Shown: positions 7,282-16,903, counted from the stretch's first letter. The stretch is DNA of 64,000 bases from Alloalcanivorax gelatiniphagus (GCF_005938655.1 NZ_VCQT01000046.1:310001-374000), one strand, 5' to 3'. Notes: generated from the letters alone by a model not told the origin. Numbers and translations are program-made.

Positions 7282-9393
7282 ATGAGCGACTCCCTAGCCA
7301 GCGCCCGCTACCCGCATCTGTTGAGTCCGTTGAAAATCGGCAACGTCACGGTCCGCAACCGGCTGATGCAAACCGCCCACGCCAAGGGTTTCCACGCCGG
7401 CAATGGCCTCACCAACGACCGCGACATTTACTATCAGGCGGAGCGCGCCAAGGGCGGCATCGGCCTGATCGTTACCGGCGCCCGCCACACCCATCCCCAT
7501 TCCACCGGCCCGGGCCGCACCCTGGCCCGGGGCAACCGCGAGGAAATCATCGAGCGGGACCGGGAGATGTGCCAGGCGGTGCAGGCCCAGGGCGGGCGCA
7601 TCGTCGCCCAGCTGATTCACTTCGGCCCCCAGGGCCGCAGCGGCGCCCTGGATGACTACCGGGTGCTGTGGGCGCCCTCCACCATGAAGTCCCCGGCCTA
7701 TAACGAGTGGGCCAAGGAAATGACCAAGGCGGAGATGGACGAGGTGTCGGAGAACTTCGCGCTCACCGCCCGCTATTCCAAGGAAGCCGGCTTCGACGGC
7801 GTGGAGCTGCACTACTCCCATGGCTACCTGCACCAGCAATTCCTGTCGTTCGTCTACAACAAACGCACCGACGAATATGGCGGCAGCCTGGAAAACATCG
7901 TGCGCTTTCCCATCGAAACCCTGCAGCGGGTACGGGACGAAGTGGGCCCGGATTTCATGGTCGGCATCCGCGTGTCCATGGACGAATGCACCGTGGACGG
8001 CATGCACGCCGACCAGGCCATCGAGATGACCCGGCTGATGGTGCGCACCGGTCTGGTGGACTATGTAAGCGCCACCGCCGGCACCTACGCCGCCCACGCG
8101 GACCAGATTCCGCCTGGTGACTACCCGGAGAACTGGCTGGTGAAGGACGGCGCGCGCATGCGCCAGGCGATCCGCGAGGAAGCGGACATTCCCATGTTTA
8201 TCGTCGGTCATATCGTCGACCCGGAGGCAGCGGACCAGCTGGTGGCCAACGGCGCCGCCGACATGGTGGCCATGACCCGCACCCAGATCGCCGATCCGGA
8301 ATTCGCCAATAAGCTGCGCGACGGCCGCGAAGACGAGATCAACCACTGCATCCGCTGCAATCAGGCCTGCATCGCCCGGCTGATGGTGGGCAACGCCATT
8401 TCCTGCGTGGTCAATCCCGCCGCCGGCCGCGAGCGCCGCTTCGGCGCCCATACCCTGATGGCGGCGACCACGCCGGCCCACTGGCTGGTGATCGGCGGCG
8501 GACCTGCTGGCATGAAGGCGGCCCTGGTGCTGCGCCAGCGCGGCCACCGGGTGACCCTGGTGGAAGCCGGCGACCGCTTGGGCGGCCAGCTCAATCTGGC
8601 GGCGCGGCTGCCGCGCCGGGAGAAGTTCGGCTTCCTGCCCCGGGACCTGGAGCGCCAACTGCGCAAGGCCGGCGTGGAGATCCGGCTCAACACCCGCCTG
8701 GACGCGGACCAGGTGGCGGCGTTCGGCGCCGACGGCGTGATCGTGGCCACCGGCTCCCGGCCGCTGAAAACCGGCTTCACCTCCACCCGGCCGGCGGTGG
8801 ACCGGGTGCCCGGTCTGGACCAGGACAATGTGCTGAGCGTGGTGGAAGTGCTGGAAAACCCGGACGCGGTGGGCCGGCGGGTGGTGCTGTTCGACGAGGA
8901 CGGTGGCCGCTACGCCCTGGGCACCGCCGAGTTCCTGCTCGACCGGGGCCATGAGGTGCATCTGGTCAGCCGCTTCAACGCCCTCTCTCCCAATCTGGCA
9001 CTGACCCTGGACCTGCCGGTGAACTACCGGCACGTGTTCGAGAAAGGGCTGGAATACACCATTAACAGCTGGGTGCGTTCGGTGGACGGCCAGCGCGCGC
9101 AACTGTTCAACCTGTTCACCGACAAGAACAGCCAGGTGCTGGAAGCGGACACCTTCGTGATCGCCGCCGGCCACGCCGCCGAGAACACGCTTTATCAATC
9201 ATTGCAGGACCGGGTGAGCAATCTGCATTGCATCGGCGACGCACTGCTGCCCCGCCCGCTCCAGGACGTGATCTACGAAGGCATGCTGGCCGGCCGCGAG
9301 ATGCTCAACGACCCGGACCGCTTTATCGAGCAGGGCGAACTGGAAAGCTTCGACCACGACTGGCGCGAGACGCTGGGCACCCAGGCGCAATAG
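7282..9393 (+). CDS. FadH/BaiCD-type NADH:flavin oxidoreductase with FAD/NAD domain (copy 1)
   Basis: 703 residues with the architecture of 2,4-dienoyl-CoA reductase. An N-terminal old-yellow-enzyme FMN barrel (~1-340) has the start motif LKIGNVTVRNRLMQ. The 4Fe-4S ligands follow the pattern C-x2-C-x3-C-x11-C (CIRCNQACIARLMVGNAISC). A C-terminal FAD/NAD module contains VIGGGPAGMKAALVL. These enzymes reduce conjugated C=C bonds of acyl-CoAs; BaiCD/BaiH relatives act on steroid CoA esters. It is the first gene behind the plus-strand sigma-54 promoter and is followed 13 bp later by a paralogue. The exact substrate is unknown. Confidence 0.88.
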   Translation: MSDSLASARYPHLLSPLKIGNVTVRNRLMQTAHAKGFHAGNGLTNDRDIYYQAERAKGGIGLIVTGARHTHPHSTGPGRTLARGNREEIIERDREMCQAVQAQGGRIVAQLIHFGPQGRSGALDDYRVLWAPSTMKSPAYNEWAKEMTKAEMDEVSENFALTARYSKEAGFDGVELHYSHGYLHQQFLSFVYNKRTDEYGGSLENIVRFPIETLQRVRDEVGPDFMVGIRVSMDECTVDGMHADQAIEMTRLMVRTGLVDYVSATAGTYAAHADQIPPGDYPENWLVKDGARMRQAIREEADIPMFIVGHIVDPEAADQLVANGAADMVAMTRTQIADPEFANKLRDGREDEINHCIRCNQACIARLMVGNAISCVVNPAAGRERRFGAHTLMAATTPAHWLVIGGGPAGMKAALVLRQRGHRVTLVEAGDRLGGQLNLAARLPRREKFGFLPRDLERQLRKAGVEIRLNTRLDADQVAAFGADGVIVATGSRPLKTGFTSTRPAVDRVPGLDQDNVLSVVEVLENPDAVGRRVVLFDEDGGRYALGTAEFLLDRGHEVHLVSRFNALSPNLALTLDLPVNYRHVFEKGLEYTINSWVRSVDGQRAQLFNLFTDKNSQVLEADTFVIAAGHAAENTLYQSLQDRVSNLHCIGDALLPRPLQDVIYEGMLAGREMLNDPDRFIEQGELESFDHDWRETLGTQAQ

Positions 9394-9406
9394 GAGACAG
9401 CACATC

Positions 9407-11491
9407 ATGACTCAGGAACGTTATCCGCATCTGTTCCGCCCGCTGCGAGTGGGCAACATCGAGATTCGTAACCGGCTGATGCAGTCCGCCCACGCCATGG
9501 CGTTCAACACCCGCGACGGCCTCACCACCAACCGGGACATCGAGTACCACGCCGCCCGCGCCCGCGGCGGCATCGGCCTGATGATCACCGGCAACCGCCT
9601 GATCCACCCCACCTCCAACACCTTCTGCCGGGGCTACGCCTACGGCTACCGGGATGAAATGGTGGAGCGGGACCGGGCCCTGACCCGGGCGGTGCATGAC
9701 CACGGCGCGCGCATCTTCGCCCAGCTCAACCACTTCGGCGTGATGGGCGAAACCCACGCCATGGACGACTACCGGGTGCTGTGGTCGTCGTCCAACATCA
9801 AGTCGCCGGTGTTCGGTGAAATGGCCAAGGCCATGGAGCGCCAGGACATGGACGAAGTGGTGGAAGGCTGGACCCGCTCCGCCGAGTACGCCAAGGCGGC
9901 GGGCTTCGACGGAGTGGAAGTGCATCTGGCGCACAGCTACCTGCTGCATCAATTCATCTCGCCGCTGTTCAACAAGCGCACCGACCAGTACGGCGGCGCC
10001 TTCGAAAACCGCATGCGCTTTCCGCTGGAAGTGGTGCGCGCGGTGCGCGAGCGGGTGGGCCGGGATTTCGTGGTGGGCGTGCGCCTGACCCTGGACGAGA
10101 TGGTGCCCGGCGGCCTGCAAGTGGACGACTGGATCAAGGTGGCGCGCACCGTGGAAGCCACCGGCTGCATCGACTACATCATGACCACTGCCGGCGTGTA
10201 CCAGTCCGCCAGCTACATCATGCCGCCGGCCGACGTACCCAACGGCTGGCTGGCCGACCCGGCGGCGCGCCTCAAGCAGGCGGTGGACCTGCCGGTGTTC
10301 GCGGTGTCCGGCATCACCACCGCCGCCGAGGCGGAAGCGATCCTGGCCCGGGACGGCGCCGACATGGTGGCCATGACCCGGGCACAGATCGCCGATCCGG
10401 ATTTCGCCAACAAGACCCGCGAGGGCCGCGAGAACGACATCTACCACTGCCTGCGCTGCAACCAGGGCTGCGTGGCGCGGTTGTTCTACGGCACCTCCAT
10501 GACCTGCCAGGTGAACCCGGCCACCGGCCGCGAGGAACGCTTCGCCCCGCACACCGAGGTCCCGGCGGCCACGCCCGGCCACTGGGTGGTGGTGGGCGGC
10601 GGCCCCGGCGGCATGAAGGCGGCGGAAGGCCTGGCCCGCCGTGGTCACCGGGTGACACTGCTGGAGAAAGAGGACCGGCTGGGCGGCCAGGTGAACCAGA
10701 TGGTCAAGCTGCCGCGCCGGGACAGCTTCGCCTGGATCACCAAGGACCTGGGCAGCCAGTTGGAGAAACTGGGCGTGGACGTGCGCCTGAATACCGAGGC
10801 GGACGTGGACGGCGTGCTGGCCCTGCAACCGGACGGCGTGATCGTGGCCACCGGCTCCACCCCGGACCGCAGCGGCTACTCCGATATCAACCCGCTGGTG
10901 CCGAAGATTCCCGGCATCGACGCGCCCCATGTGCTGACCACCGTGGACGTGCTGGAAGGCGCCGAGGTGGGCAAACGGGTGCTGGTGCTGGACGAGGAAG
11001 GCAACCGATATTCCGCGGGCATCACCGAGTATCTGGTGGAGCGGGGTCATCACGTGCACCTGGTGACCCGCTGGAACGCCCTGTTCCATAAGCTGGCCCA
11101 GACCCTGGATCAACCGGTGGTGTACGGCAAGCTGCCCGGCGACCGGTTCCAGGCCACCCTGAACAGCTGGGTGAGCAGCTTCGAGAACGGCAAGGTGGAT
11201 CTGTACCAGCTCTACACCGGCGAAACCCACACCCTGGACGACGTGGATACCGTGGTTCTGGCGGTGCGCCATCTGCCCCTGGAGGCGCTCTACCTGGACC
11301 TGGCGGCGCGTCACCCCAAGGTGCACCGGGTGGGCGACTGCCAGGCGCCGCGCAAGACCGACCATGCCATCTTCGAAGGCTTCCTGGCCGGCCGGGAGGA
11401 ATTCGACAACTGGACCCGCTACGTGGAACCGGGCGCCCTGGAACAGTTCGACCCGACCCTGCCGGAACGGCTCAAGGTCCTGCAGGCCTGA
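9407..11491 (+). CDS. FadH/BaiCD-type NADH:flavin oxidoreductase (copy 2)
   Basis: 694 residues, clearly a paralogue of the preceding gene with shared landmarks throughout: LRVGNIEIRNRLMQSAHAM at the start, Fe-S pattern CLRCNQGCVARLFYGTSMTC, and VVGGGPGGMKAAEGL opening the FAD module. A ribosome site (GGAG) precedes the ATG. Divergence between the copies suggests different specificity (for example opposite double-bond position or stereochemistry, as BaiCD and BaiH) rather than a recent duplication; that is inference. The gene ends 3 bp before the convergent symporter gene. Confidence 0.88.
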   Translation: MTQERYPHLFRPLRVGNIEIRNRLMQSAHAMAFNTRDGLTTNRDIEYHAARARGGIGLMITGNRLIHPTSNTFCRGYAYGYRDEMVERDRALTRAVHDHGARIFAQLNHFGVMGETHAMDDYRVLWSSSNIKSPVFGEMAKAMERQDMDEVVEGWTRSAEYAKAAGFDGVEVHLAHSYLLHQFISPLFNKRTDQYGGAFENRMRFPLEVVRAVRERVGRDFVVGVRLTLDEMVPGGLQVDDWIKVARTVEATGCIDYIMTTAGVYQSASYIMPPADVPNGWLADPAARLKQAVDLPVFAVSGITTAAEAEAILARDGADMVAMTRAQIADPDFANKTREGRENDIYHCLRCNQGCVARLFYGTSMTCQVNPATGREERFAPHTEVPAATPGHWVVVGGGPGGMKAAEGLARRGHRVTLLEKEDRLGGQVNQMVKLPRRDSFAWITKDLGSQLEKLGVDVRLNTEADVDGVLALQPDGVIVATGSTPDRSGYSDINPLVPKIPGIDAPHVLTTVDVLEGAEVGKRVLVLDEEGNRYSAGITEYLVERGHHVHLVTRWNALFHKLAQTLDQPVVYGKLPGDRFQATLNSWVSSFENGKVDLYQLYTGETHTLDDVDTVVLAVRHLPLEALYLDLAARHPKVHRVGDCQAPRKTDHAIFEGFLAGREEFDNWTRYVEPGALEQFDPTLPERLKVLQA

Positions 11492-11494
11492 GGC

Positions 11495-12421
11495 TCAGCC
11501 CCGGGGTTCATCCCCGGGGTTACGGCGCCGCCAGTACCAGGCCAGCAATGAGCCGGACAGGTTGTGCCACACACTGAACAGGGCCCCGGGCAAGGCGGCG
11601 CCGGCGGAGAAATGCTTCACCGCCAGCGCCACCGCCAACCCGGAATTCTGCATCCCCACCTCGATGGCCAGGGTACGCGCCCGCGCCACATCCAACCGCA
11701 ACAGCCGGGCACCGCCATAGCCCAGGCCCAGCCCCAGCAGGTTGTGCAGCACCACCGCCAGCATCACCAGCAGGCCACCGGTGGCGATGCGCTCCCGGTT
11801 GAGCGCCACGATCACGCCGATCACCAGCACGATGGCCACCACCGACACCAGCGGGAAGACATTGCGCACCGGCCCCAGCCGGGCACTGAAAAGGCTGTTC
11901 AGAAAGGTGCCCGCCGCCACCGGCAGCAGGATGATCTTGACCAGGGAACCGAGCATGGACGCCACCGGCACATCGATGGCCTGGCCCTGGTAGAGCCACA
12001 CCAGCAGCGGCGTGGCCACCACCGCCAGCAGGGTGGACACCGAGGTCATGGCGATGGAAAGCGCCACGTCCGCCCGCGCCAGATAACAAATCACATTGGA
12101 GGCGGTGCCGCCCGGGCAGGCGCCCACCAGCACCAGCCCCAACACCCACTCCGGCGGCAGGCGCAGCAACGCCCCCACCAGCAACCCCACCAGGGGCATG
12201 ATCAGGAACTGCAACGCCACCCCGGCGCCGATCACCGCCGGGCGCTTGCCCACATCGGCGAAATCCGCCCAGGTCAGGGTCATGCCCATGCCGAACATGA
12301 TCAACATCAGCAGCGGCACGATGGCCCAGGACAGGGTGGCCAGGCCATCGGGAAAGGCGAACGCGAAGGCGGAGAACAGCAGCGCCCAAAGCGGGAACAG
12401 GCGCGTGAGGGTTTGTATCAT
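11495..12421 (-). CDS. Bile acid:sodium symporter (BASS) family transporter
   Basis: 308 residues from ATG at 12421, chosen over an upstream in-frame start because GGAGG lies eight bases before it and because the longer version would run into a REP element. Nine or so hydrophobic helices fill the protein. Family landmarks include the N-terminal FGMGMTLTWADF and GACPGGTASNVICYLARAD (about residues 100-120). The family imports organic anions such as bile acids, pantothenate or keto acids with sodium. It converges on the reductase operon, so co-regulation with it is not implied. Confidence 0.87.
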   Translation of the reverse strand: MIQTLTRLFPLWALLFSAFAFAFPDGLATLSWAIVPLLMLIMFGMGMTLTWADFADVGKRPAVIGAGVALQFLIMPLVGLLVGALLRLPPEWVLGLVLVGACPGGTASNVICYLARADVALSIAMTSVSTLLAVVATPLLVWLYQGQAIDVPVASMLGSLVKIILLPVAAGTFLNSLFSARLGPVRNVFPLVSVVAIVLVIGVIVALNRERIATGGLLVMLAVVLHNLLGLGLGYGGARLLRLDVARARTLAIEVGMQNSGLAVALAVKHFSAGAALPGALFSVWHNLSGSLLAWYWRRRNPGDEPRG

Positions 12422-12465
12422 TGGTGGCCTCCATCGAGCCCGCGTCCGCCGGCGAGCGGTATATG

Positions 12466-12556
12466 CAGGAGCGACTTCAGTCGCGATCATCGACGGCCCT
12501 GGTCGCGGGGCCGTGTGTTGATGATCGCGTGATGATCGCGACTGAAGTCGCTCCTA
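12466..12556. repeat. Paired REP palindromes (BIME-like)
   Basis: A left arm (12466-12491, core GGAGCGACTTCAGTCGCGAT) and an inverted right arm (12531-12556) face each other around about 39 bases. Each arm is itself a small palindrome (CGACTTCAGTCG). Two truncated tails (CAAAGGCGCTC) follow at 12558-12585. The core resembles the GTAGGAGCGGCT family of REP elements common in pseudomonads and relatives. It lies between the symporter start and the cysE stop. Confidence 0.8.
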
Positions 12557-12601
12557 CAAAGGCGCTCTTACAAAGGCGCTCCTACAGTGTGTCTGGGCGG
12601 G

Positions 12602-13372
12602 TCAGTCGTTGCCGCCGCGGGCCTTCACCGACTCGAAATCCTCGCTTCTCAGCTCCGGCAGCTTTTCGTCGCAGCCCTGGATGCCCTGGCGGCGCAGGTT
12701 GTCGCACACCCGGTCCAGCTTGCCGTCCACCGCGTGCAGGTGGTCCAGCAGCGCGCCGATGGCCTCGGCCACCGGGTCGGGCATGTCGTTGCTGACGCCG
12801 TAGGCCTGGAAGCCGATTTTGTCCGCCATTTCCTTGCGGTTCTTTTCCTGCTCGGTGGCCGGCTGGCCGATTACCCGGCCGGGGATGCCGACCACGGTGG
12901 CGCCCTCCGGCACCTCCTTGGTGACCACCGAGTTGGAGCCGATCTTGGCGTTCTTGTGCACCGTGAACGGGCCCAGCACCTTGGCGCCGGCGCCCACCAC
13001 CACGCCGTCTTCCAGGGTCGGGTGGCGCTTGCCCTTGTTCCAGCTGGTGCCGCCCAGGGTGACGCCGTGATAGAGGGTCACATCGTCGCCGATCTCGGCG
13101 GTCTCGCCGATCACCACGCCCATGCCGTGGTCGATGAAGAAGCGCCGGCCGATGCGCGCACCCGGGTGGATCTCGATGCCGGTGAGCCAGCGGCTGAAGG
13201 TGGAGATCAGCCGCGCCAGCTGCTTGATGTTCCGTTGCCACAGCCAGTGGGCCAGGCGGTGGAACAGCACCGCGTGCAGCCCCGGGTAGTTGAGCAGCAC
13301 TTCCAGGGTGTTACGCGCCGCCGGGTCGCGGTGAAAAACGGACGCCACGTCCTCTTTGATCTGCTTTAGCAT
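12602..13372 (-). CDS. cysE: Serine O-acetyltransferase
   Basis: 256 residues. An alpha-helical N-terminal domain is followed by a left-handed beta-helix of hexapeptide repeats with the signature [17 protein letters not shown] and [16 protein letters not shown] (residues ~115-160). The enzyme makes O-acetylserine from serine and acetyl-CoA, the first committed step of cysteine synthesis, in the cytoplasm. It starts 2 bp after the trmJ stop, the same trmJ-cysE order seen in Pseudomonas. The extended C-terminal tail after the repeats is the site of cysteine feedback in the family. Confidence 0.95.
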   Translation of the reverse strand: MLKQIKEDVASVFHRDPAARNTLEVLLNYPGLHAVLFHRLAHWLWQRNIKQLARLISTFSRWLTGIEIHPGARIGRRFFIDHGMGVVIGETAEIGDDVTLYHGVTLGGTSWNKGKRHPTLEDGVVVGAGAKVLGPFTVHKNAKIGSNSVVTKEVPEGATVVGIPGRVIGQPATEQEKNRKEMADKIGFQAYGVSNDMPDPVAEAIGALLDHLHAVDGKLDRVCDNLRRQGIQGCDEKLPELRSEDFESVKARGGND

Positions 13373-13374
13373 AA

Positions 13375-14148
13375 TTACCTCGAATCCGGGCCCCGCAGGC
13401 GCTTCTCCAAAGCCACCAGGGTGCCACGCAGAATACTGATCTCCATTTTGTCCGGGCGGGCGCGCAGGAACAATCGCCGCATGCGCGTCATTACCTGGCC
13501 GGGCTGCTCCGGGTCCAGGAACCCGCTGCCTTCCATGACCCGCTGCAAGTGATCCAGGAACTGCTGCACCGCCTGGTTGCTGGCCGCCGGCTCGTCCCAG
13601 AACATCTCCGGCAGCGGCATCTGCGACCGGCGCGAGCGCGCCTCCGGCAGGTCCGCCTCCTCGCCCACCAGCGCCAGGCGCAGTTCATAGGCGATCAGCT
13701 GCATGGCCGACGCCACATTGAGCACGCCATAGTCCGGGTTGGTGGGCACGGACACGTGCAAATTGCAGCGGTGCAGCTCGTCGTTGGTGAGCCCCCGGTC
13801 CTCTCGGCCGAACAGCACCGCGATGCGGGTGTCCTCCGGTTCCCGGGACAATTGCGCGGTGAGCTGGCGCGGCGTCAGGCAGGGCCAGGGAATGCGCCGC
13901 TGCCGGGCACTGGTGCCGATCACCAGGGTGGCGCCTTCCAGGGCCTCGTCCAGGGTGGCGCACACCTGCGCCGCGGCCAGCACATCACCGGCGCCGGAGG
14001 CCCGGGCGGTGGCCTCGGCACTGGGATGAATCTTCGGCGCCACCAGGCGCAAATCACCCAGGCCCATGGTCTTCATGGCCCGGGCGGCGGCGCCGATGTT
14101 TCCCGGATGGGTGGTTTCCACCATCACCATCCGCACCTTGTCGAGCAT
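13375..14148 (-). CDS. trmJ: tRNA (cytidine/uridine-32-2'-O)-methyltransferase
   Basis: 257 residues from ATG at 14148; an in-frame ATG at 14163 would add MRTTD. I prefer the shorter form because known TrmJ proteins begin ML-x-x-(I/V)-R-(I/V)-V and neither start has a clear ribosome site. SPOUT-knot motifs are visible: [20 protein letters not shown] at the N-terminus, [14 protein letters not shown] near the middle, and [18 protein letters not shown] forming the SAM-binding trefoil. The enzyme methylates position 32 of tRNAs. It is divergent from suhB, as in E. coli, with which it shares a short promoter region. Confidence 0.94.
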   Translation of the reverse strand: MLDKVRMVMVETTHPGNIGAAARAMKTMGLGDLRLVAPKIHPSAEATARASGAGDVLAAAQVCATLDEALEGATLVIGTSARQRRIPWPCLTPRQLTAQLSREPEDTRIAVLFGREDRGLTNDELHRCNLHVSVPTNPDYGVLNVASAMQLIAYELRLALVGEEADLPEARSRRSQMPLPEMFWDEPAASNQAVQQFLDHLQRVMEGSGFLDPEQPGQVMTRMRRLFLRARPDKMEISILRGTLVALEKRLRGPDSR

Positions 14149-14179
14149 GTCGGTTGTCCGCATCGATAGTGGGGGCGGG

Positions 14180-14227
14180 ATTCTAGCAGATAACGGCCTG
14201 CCCTCCTTCCTTCCGCTCTGTTACAAT
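14180..14227. promoter_or_regulatory. Divergent trmJ / suhB promoter region
   Basis: A -10 match TACAAT (14222-14227) points towards suhB. On the minus strand TAGAAT (14185-14180) points towards trmJ, giving a start near 14173. The -35 boxes are weak for both. The two are separated by under 40 bases, so the polymerases may interfere with each other. Confidence 0.45.
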
Positions 14228-14290
14228 CCGCCTCCCATCCGGCCCCACCCCTCCGTGGAGCCCGCTCTTTCAAACCGATAGGATGATTGC

Positions 14291-15112
14291 ATGCACGCGC
14301 CGCAAGTGAATATTGCCCTGCGAGCCGCCCGCCAGGCGGGCACCCTGATCCGCCGCGCCGCGGAGAACAGCGACCCGCTCAAGGTGGATCGCAAGGGCGC
14401 CAACGACTTCGTCACCCAGGTGGACAAAGCCGCCGAGGCACGCATCATCGAGGTGATCCGCAAGGCCTACCCGGACCACGGCATCCTGGCCGAGGAAGGC
14501 GGCGAACAGCCCGGCCGTGGTGATGGCGCCGATTACCTGTGGGTGATCGACCCGCTCGACGGCACCACCAACTTCATCCATGGTTTTCCCCAGTACGCGG
14601 TGTCCATCGCCCTGAAAATCAAGGGCCGGGTGGAGCACGCGGTGGTCTACGACCCGCTGCGCGAAGAGGAATTCACCGCCAGCCGGGGCCGTGGCGCGGC
14701 GCTCAACGGCCGCCGCCTGCGGGTCACCGCCCGTGCCAGCCTGGAAGGCGCCCTGATCGGCACCGGCTTCCCGTTCCGCCCGGATCAGCTGGCCTATCTG
14801 GATGCCTATATGGGCATGTTCCGCGCCATCGCCGAGGACGCCGCCGGCCTGCGCCGCCCCGGCGCCGCCGCCCTGGACCTGGCCTGGCTGGCCGCCGGCC
14901 GCACCGACGGCTTCTTCGAACTGGGCCTGCAGGAATGGGACATGGCCGCCGGCACCCTGCTGATCACCGAAGCCGGCGGTCTGGTCGGCGACCTGGTCGG
15001 TGGCCACAACCACCTGAGCCGCGGCAACCTGGTCGCCGGCACCCCCAAGGTGTTCAAGGGCCTGCTGCAGAAGATCAAGCCCCACCTTACCGACAGCCTC
15101 AAGCGCGGCTGA
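14291..15112 (+). CDS. suhB: Inositol-1-monophosphatase family protein
   Basis: 273 residues. The metal-binding signature IDPLDGTTNFIHGFP (about residues 86-100) and the downstream ELGLQEWDMAAGTLLITEAG are both intact, as is EEGGE, the first metal ligand region. The family hydrolyses inositol monophosphate; in E. coli SuhB also binds NusA and takes part in rRNA antitermination and ribosome maturation, a role likely to hold in a gammaproteobacterium. It is transcribed divergently from trmJ and is followed by a REP pair that can fold into a strong hairpin. Confidence 0.94.
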   Translation: MHAPQVNIALRAARQAGTLIRRAAENSDPLKVDRKGANDFVTQVDKAAEARIIEVIRKAYPDHGILAEEGGEQPGRGDGADYLWVIDPLDGTTNFIHGFPQYAVSIALKIKGRVEHAVVYDPLREEEFTASRGRGAALNGRRLRVTARASLEGALIGTGFPFRPDQLAYLDAYMGMFRAIAEDAAGLRRPGAAALDLAWLAAGRTDGFFELGLQEWDMAAGTLLITEAGGLVGDLVGGHNHLSRGNLVAGTPKVFKGLLQKIKPHLTDSLKRG

Positions 15113-15140
15113 GCCGCGCTCGCCCCCCGACCTGCCTCCT

Positions 15141-15212
15141 CGTAGGAGCGGCTTTAGCCGCGATAGCGCCGTCCAATCACGGGAAGCTATCGCGGCTAAA
15201 GCCGCTCCTACG
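15141..15212. repeat. Paired REP palindromes after suhB
   Basis: Left arm 15141-15167 (CGTAGGAGCGGCTTTAGCCG followed by CGATAGC) and right arm 15186-15212 are exact reverse complements over 27 bases, separated by 18 bases. The transcript would form a very stable hairpin that could protect or end the suhB mRNA. Confidence 0.85.
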
Positions 15213-15319
15213 CCGTTTAGAGACGTAAAAGCCTGCTTCAAGGGATAGGACTCACCGCCAAGCTCTGCTAGCGTTAAACCCATTAAGTTTGCACGAAGAT
15301 GCTTCTTCAGGAGAGCCCG

Positions 15320-16774
15320 ATGAGTCAGTTTCAACTGAAAGACAAAGACCTGTTCCGCCAGCAGTGCTACATCAATGGCCAGTGGTGTGATGCCGAGGAC
15401 GGCGCCACCATTGACGTGGACAACCCCTCCACCGGCGACATCATCGGCCAGGTACCGCGCATGCGGGAAGCGGACACCCTGCAGGCCATCGCCGCCGCCG
15501 ACCGGGCGTTCCCGGCGTGGCGCGACAAGACCGCCGACGAGCGCGCCCAGCTGCTGTACCGCTGGTATGAACTGATGATGGAGCACCAGGACGACCTGGG
15601 CGCCATCATGACCCTGGAGCAGGGCAAACCGCTGGCGGAATCCAAGGGCGAGATCGCCTACGCCGCGTCCTTCCTGAAGTGGTTCGCGGAAGAAGCCCGC
15701 CGCGTTTACGGCGACACCATCCCCGCCGCCAAGCCGGGCCAGCACATCGTGGTGATCAAGCAGCCGGTGGGCGTCACCGCCGCCATCACCCCGTGGAACT
15801 TCCCCGCATCGATGATCACCCGCAAGGCCGGCGCCGCCCTGGCCGCCGGCTGCACCATGGTGGTCAAGCCGGCCAGCGCCACCCCCTACTCGGCCCTGGC
15901 CCTGGGCGAGCTGGCCACCCGCGCCGGCATTCCCGCCGGCGTGATCAATGTGATCACCGGGTCCGCCGCCGCCATCTCCTCCACCATCACCAGCTCGCCG
16001 GTGGTGCGCAAGGTCAGCTTCACCGGCTCCACCGAGGTGGGCAGCCAGCTGATGTCCCAGTGCGCCGAGCACATTCAGAAGGTGTCGCTGGAACTGGGCG
16101 GCAACGCCCCCTTCCTGGTGTTCGATGACGCCGACCTGGACAAGGCGGTGGAAGGCGCCATCGCCTCCAAGTTCCGCAACACCGGCCAGACCTGCGTGTG
16201 CGTGAACCGCTTCCTGGTGCAGGACGGCGTGCACGATGCCTTCGTGGAAAAACTCAAGGCCGCCATCGAGAGACTGAAGGTGGGCGACGGTTTCGAGGAC
16301 GGCGTCACCCAGGCACCGCTGATCAACAAGGGTGCCGTGGACAAGGTGCTGGAGCACATCAAGGATGCCCGCGAAAAAGGCGGCAAGGTGATCCTTGGCG
16401 GCGAAGCCCACGAGCGCGGCGGCAACTTCGTGCAGCCCACCCTGATCGTGGACGCCACCCAGGACATGGAGTTCTGCGTGGAGGAAACATTCGGCCCGCT
16501 GGCGGCGGTGATCCGCTTCCAGGACGAGCAGGAAGGCATCCGCCTGGCCAACGACACCCCGTTCGGTCTGGCCTCCTACTTCTACAGCGAGAACATCCAC
16601 CGCGTATGGCGGGTGGCGGAAGCCCTGGAAGCCGGCATGGTGGGCATCAACGAAGGCCTGATCTCCAACGCGGCGGCGCCGTTCGGCGGGGTCAAGGAAT
16701 CCGGCCTGGGCCGCGAGGGCTCCAAATACGGCATCGAGGAATACTGCGAGGTGAAATACCTCTGCATGGGGTAA
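15320..16774 (+). CDS. gabD: NAD(P)-dependent succinate-semialdehyde dehydrogenase
   Basis: 484 residues from ATG at 15320, preceded by GGAG; an upstream ATG at 15299 lacks such a site. The aldehyde-dehydrogenase motifs are intact: PWNFPASMITRKAGAALAAG (cofactor loop), the catalytic glutamate in LELGGNAPFLVFDDAD, and the catalytic cysteine in NTGQTCVCVNR. Length and the C-terminal GLGREGSKYGIEEYCEVKYL match GabD. It oxidises succinate semialdehyde to succinate in GABA and related amine degradation. It lies upstream of an aminotransferase-containing run but is separated from it by a repeat-rich gap. Confidence 0.92.
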   Translation: MSQFQLKDKDLFRQQCYINGQWCDAEDGATIDVDNPSTGDIIGQVPRMREADTLQAIAAADRAFPAWRDKTADERAQLLYRWYELMMEHQDDLGAIMTLEQGKPLAESKGEIAYAASFLKWFAEEARRVYGDTIPAAKPGQHIVVIKQPVGVTAAITPWNFPASMITRKAGAALAAGCTMVVKPASATPYSALALGELATRAGIPAGVINVITGSAAAISSTITSSPVVRKVSFTGSTEVGSQLMSQCAEHIQKVSLELGGNAPFLVFDDADLDKAVEGAIASKFRNTGQTCVCVNRFLVQDGVHDAFVEKLKAAIERLKVGDGFEDGVTQAPLINKGAVDKVLEHIKDAREKGGKVILGGEAHERGGNFVQPTLIVDATQDMEFCVEETFGPLAAVIRFQDEQEGIRLANDTPFGLASYFYSENIHRVWRVAEALEAGMVGINEGLISNAAAPFGGVKESGLGREGSKYGIEEYCEVKYLCMG

Positions 16775-16777
16775 GCC

Positions 16778-16850
16778 AGCTGCAAGCTGCAAGCTGCAAG
16801 CTGCAAGCTGCAAGCTGCAAGCTGCAAGCTGCAAGCTGCAAGCTGCAAGC
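16778..16850. repeat. Tandem heptamer array (AGCTGCA, about 10.4 copies)
   Basis: Seventy-three bases are a perfect run of the 7-bp unit AGCTGCA starting one base after the gabD stop. The unit length is not a multiple of three, but the array is outside the coding region. Perfect identity of all copies points to recent slippage expansion. Confidence 0.95.
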
Positions 16851-16903
16851 CAGGACAGCGTGACGGCCCACCAAAGCCCGTCAAACCATCCTGGAGGTGT
16901 TTC

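Noticed and set aside
11499-11519. CCCCGGGG-TTCAT-CCCCGGGG palindromic pair at the convergent gene ends
   Set aside because: It could form a hairpin, but it lies partly inside the symporter coding end and has no U tract in either direction, so I do not call a terminator.
14270-16834. An 854-codon minus-strand open frame opposite suhB and gabD, running into the heptamer array
   Set aside because: Its N-terminus is the translated tandem repeat and it has no recognisable domain; both plus-strand genes are certain.
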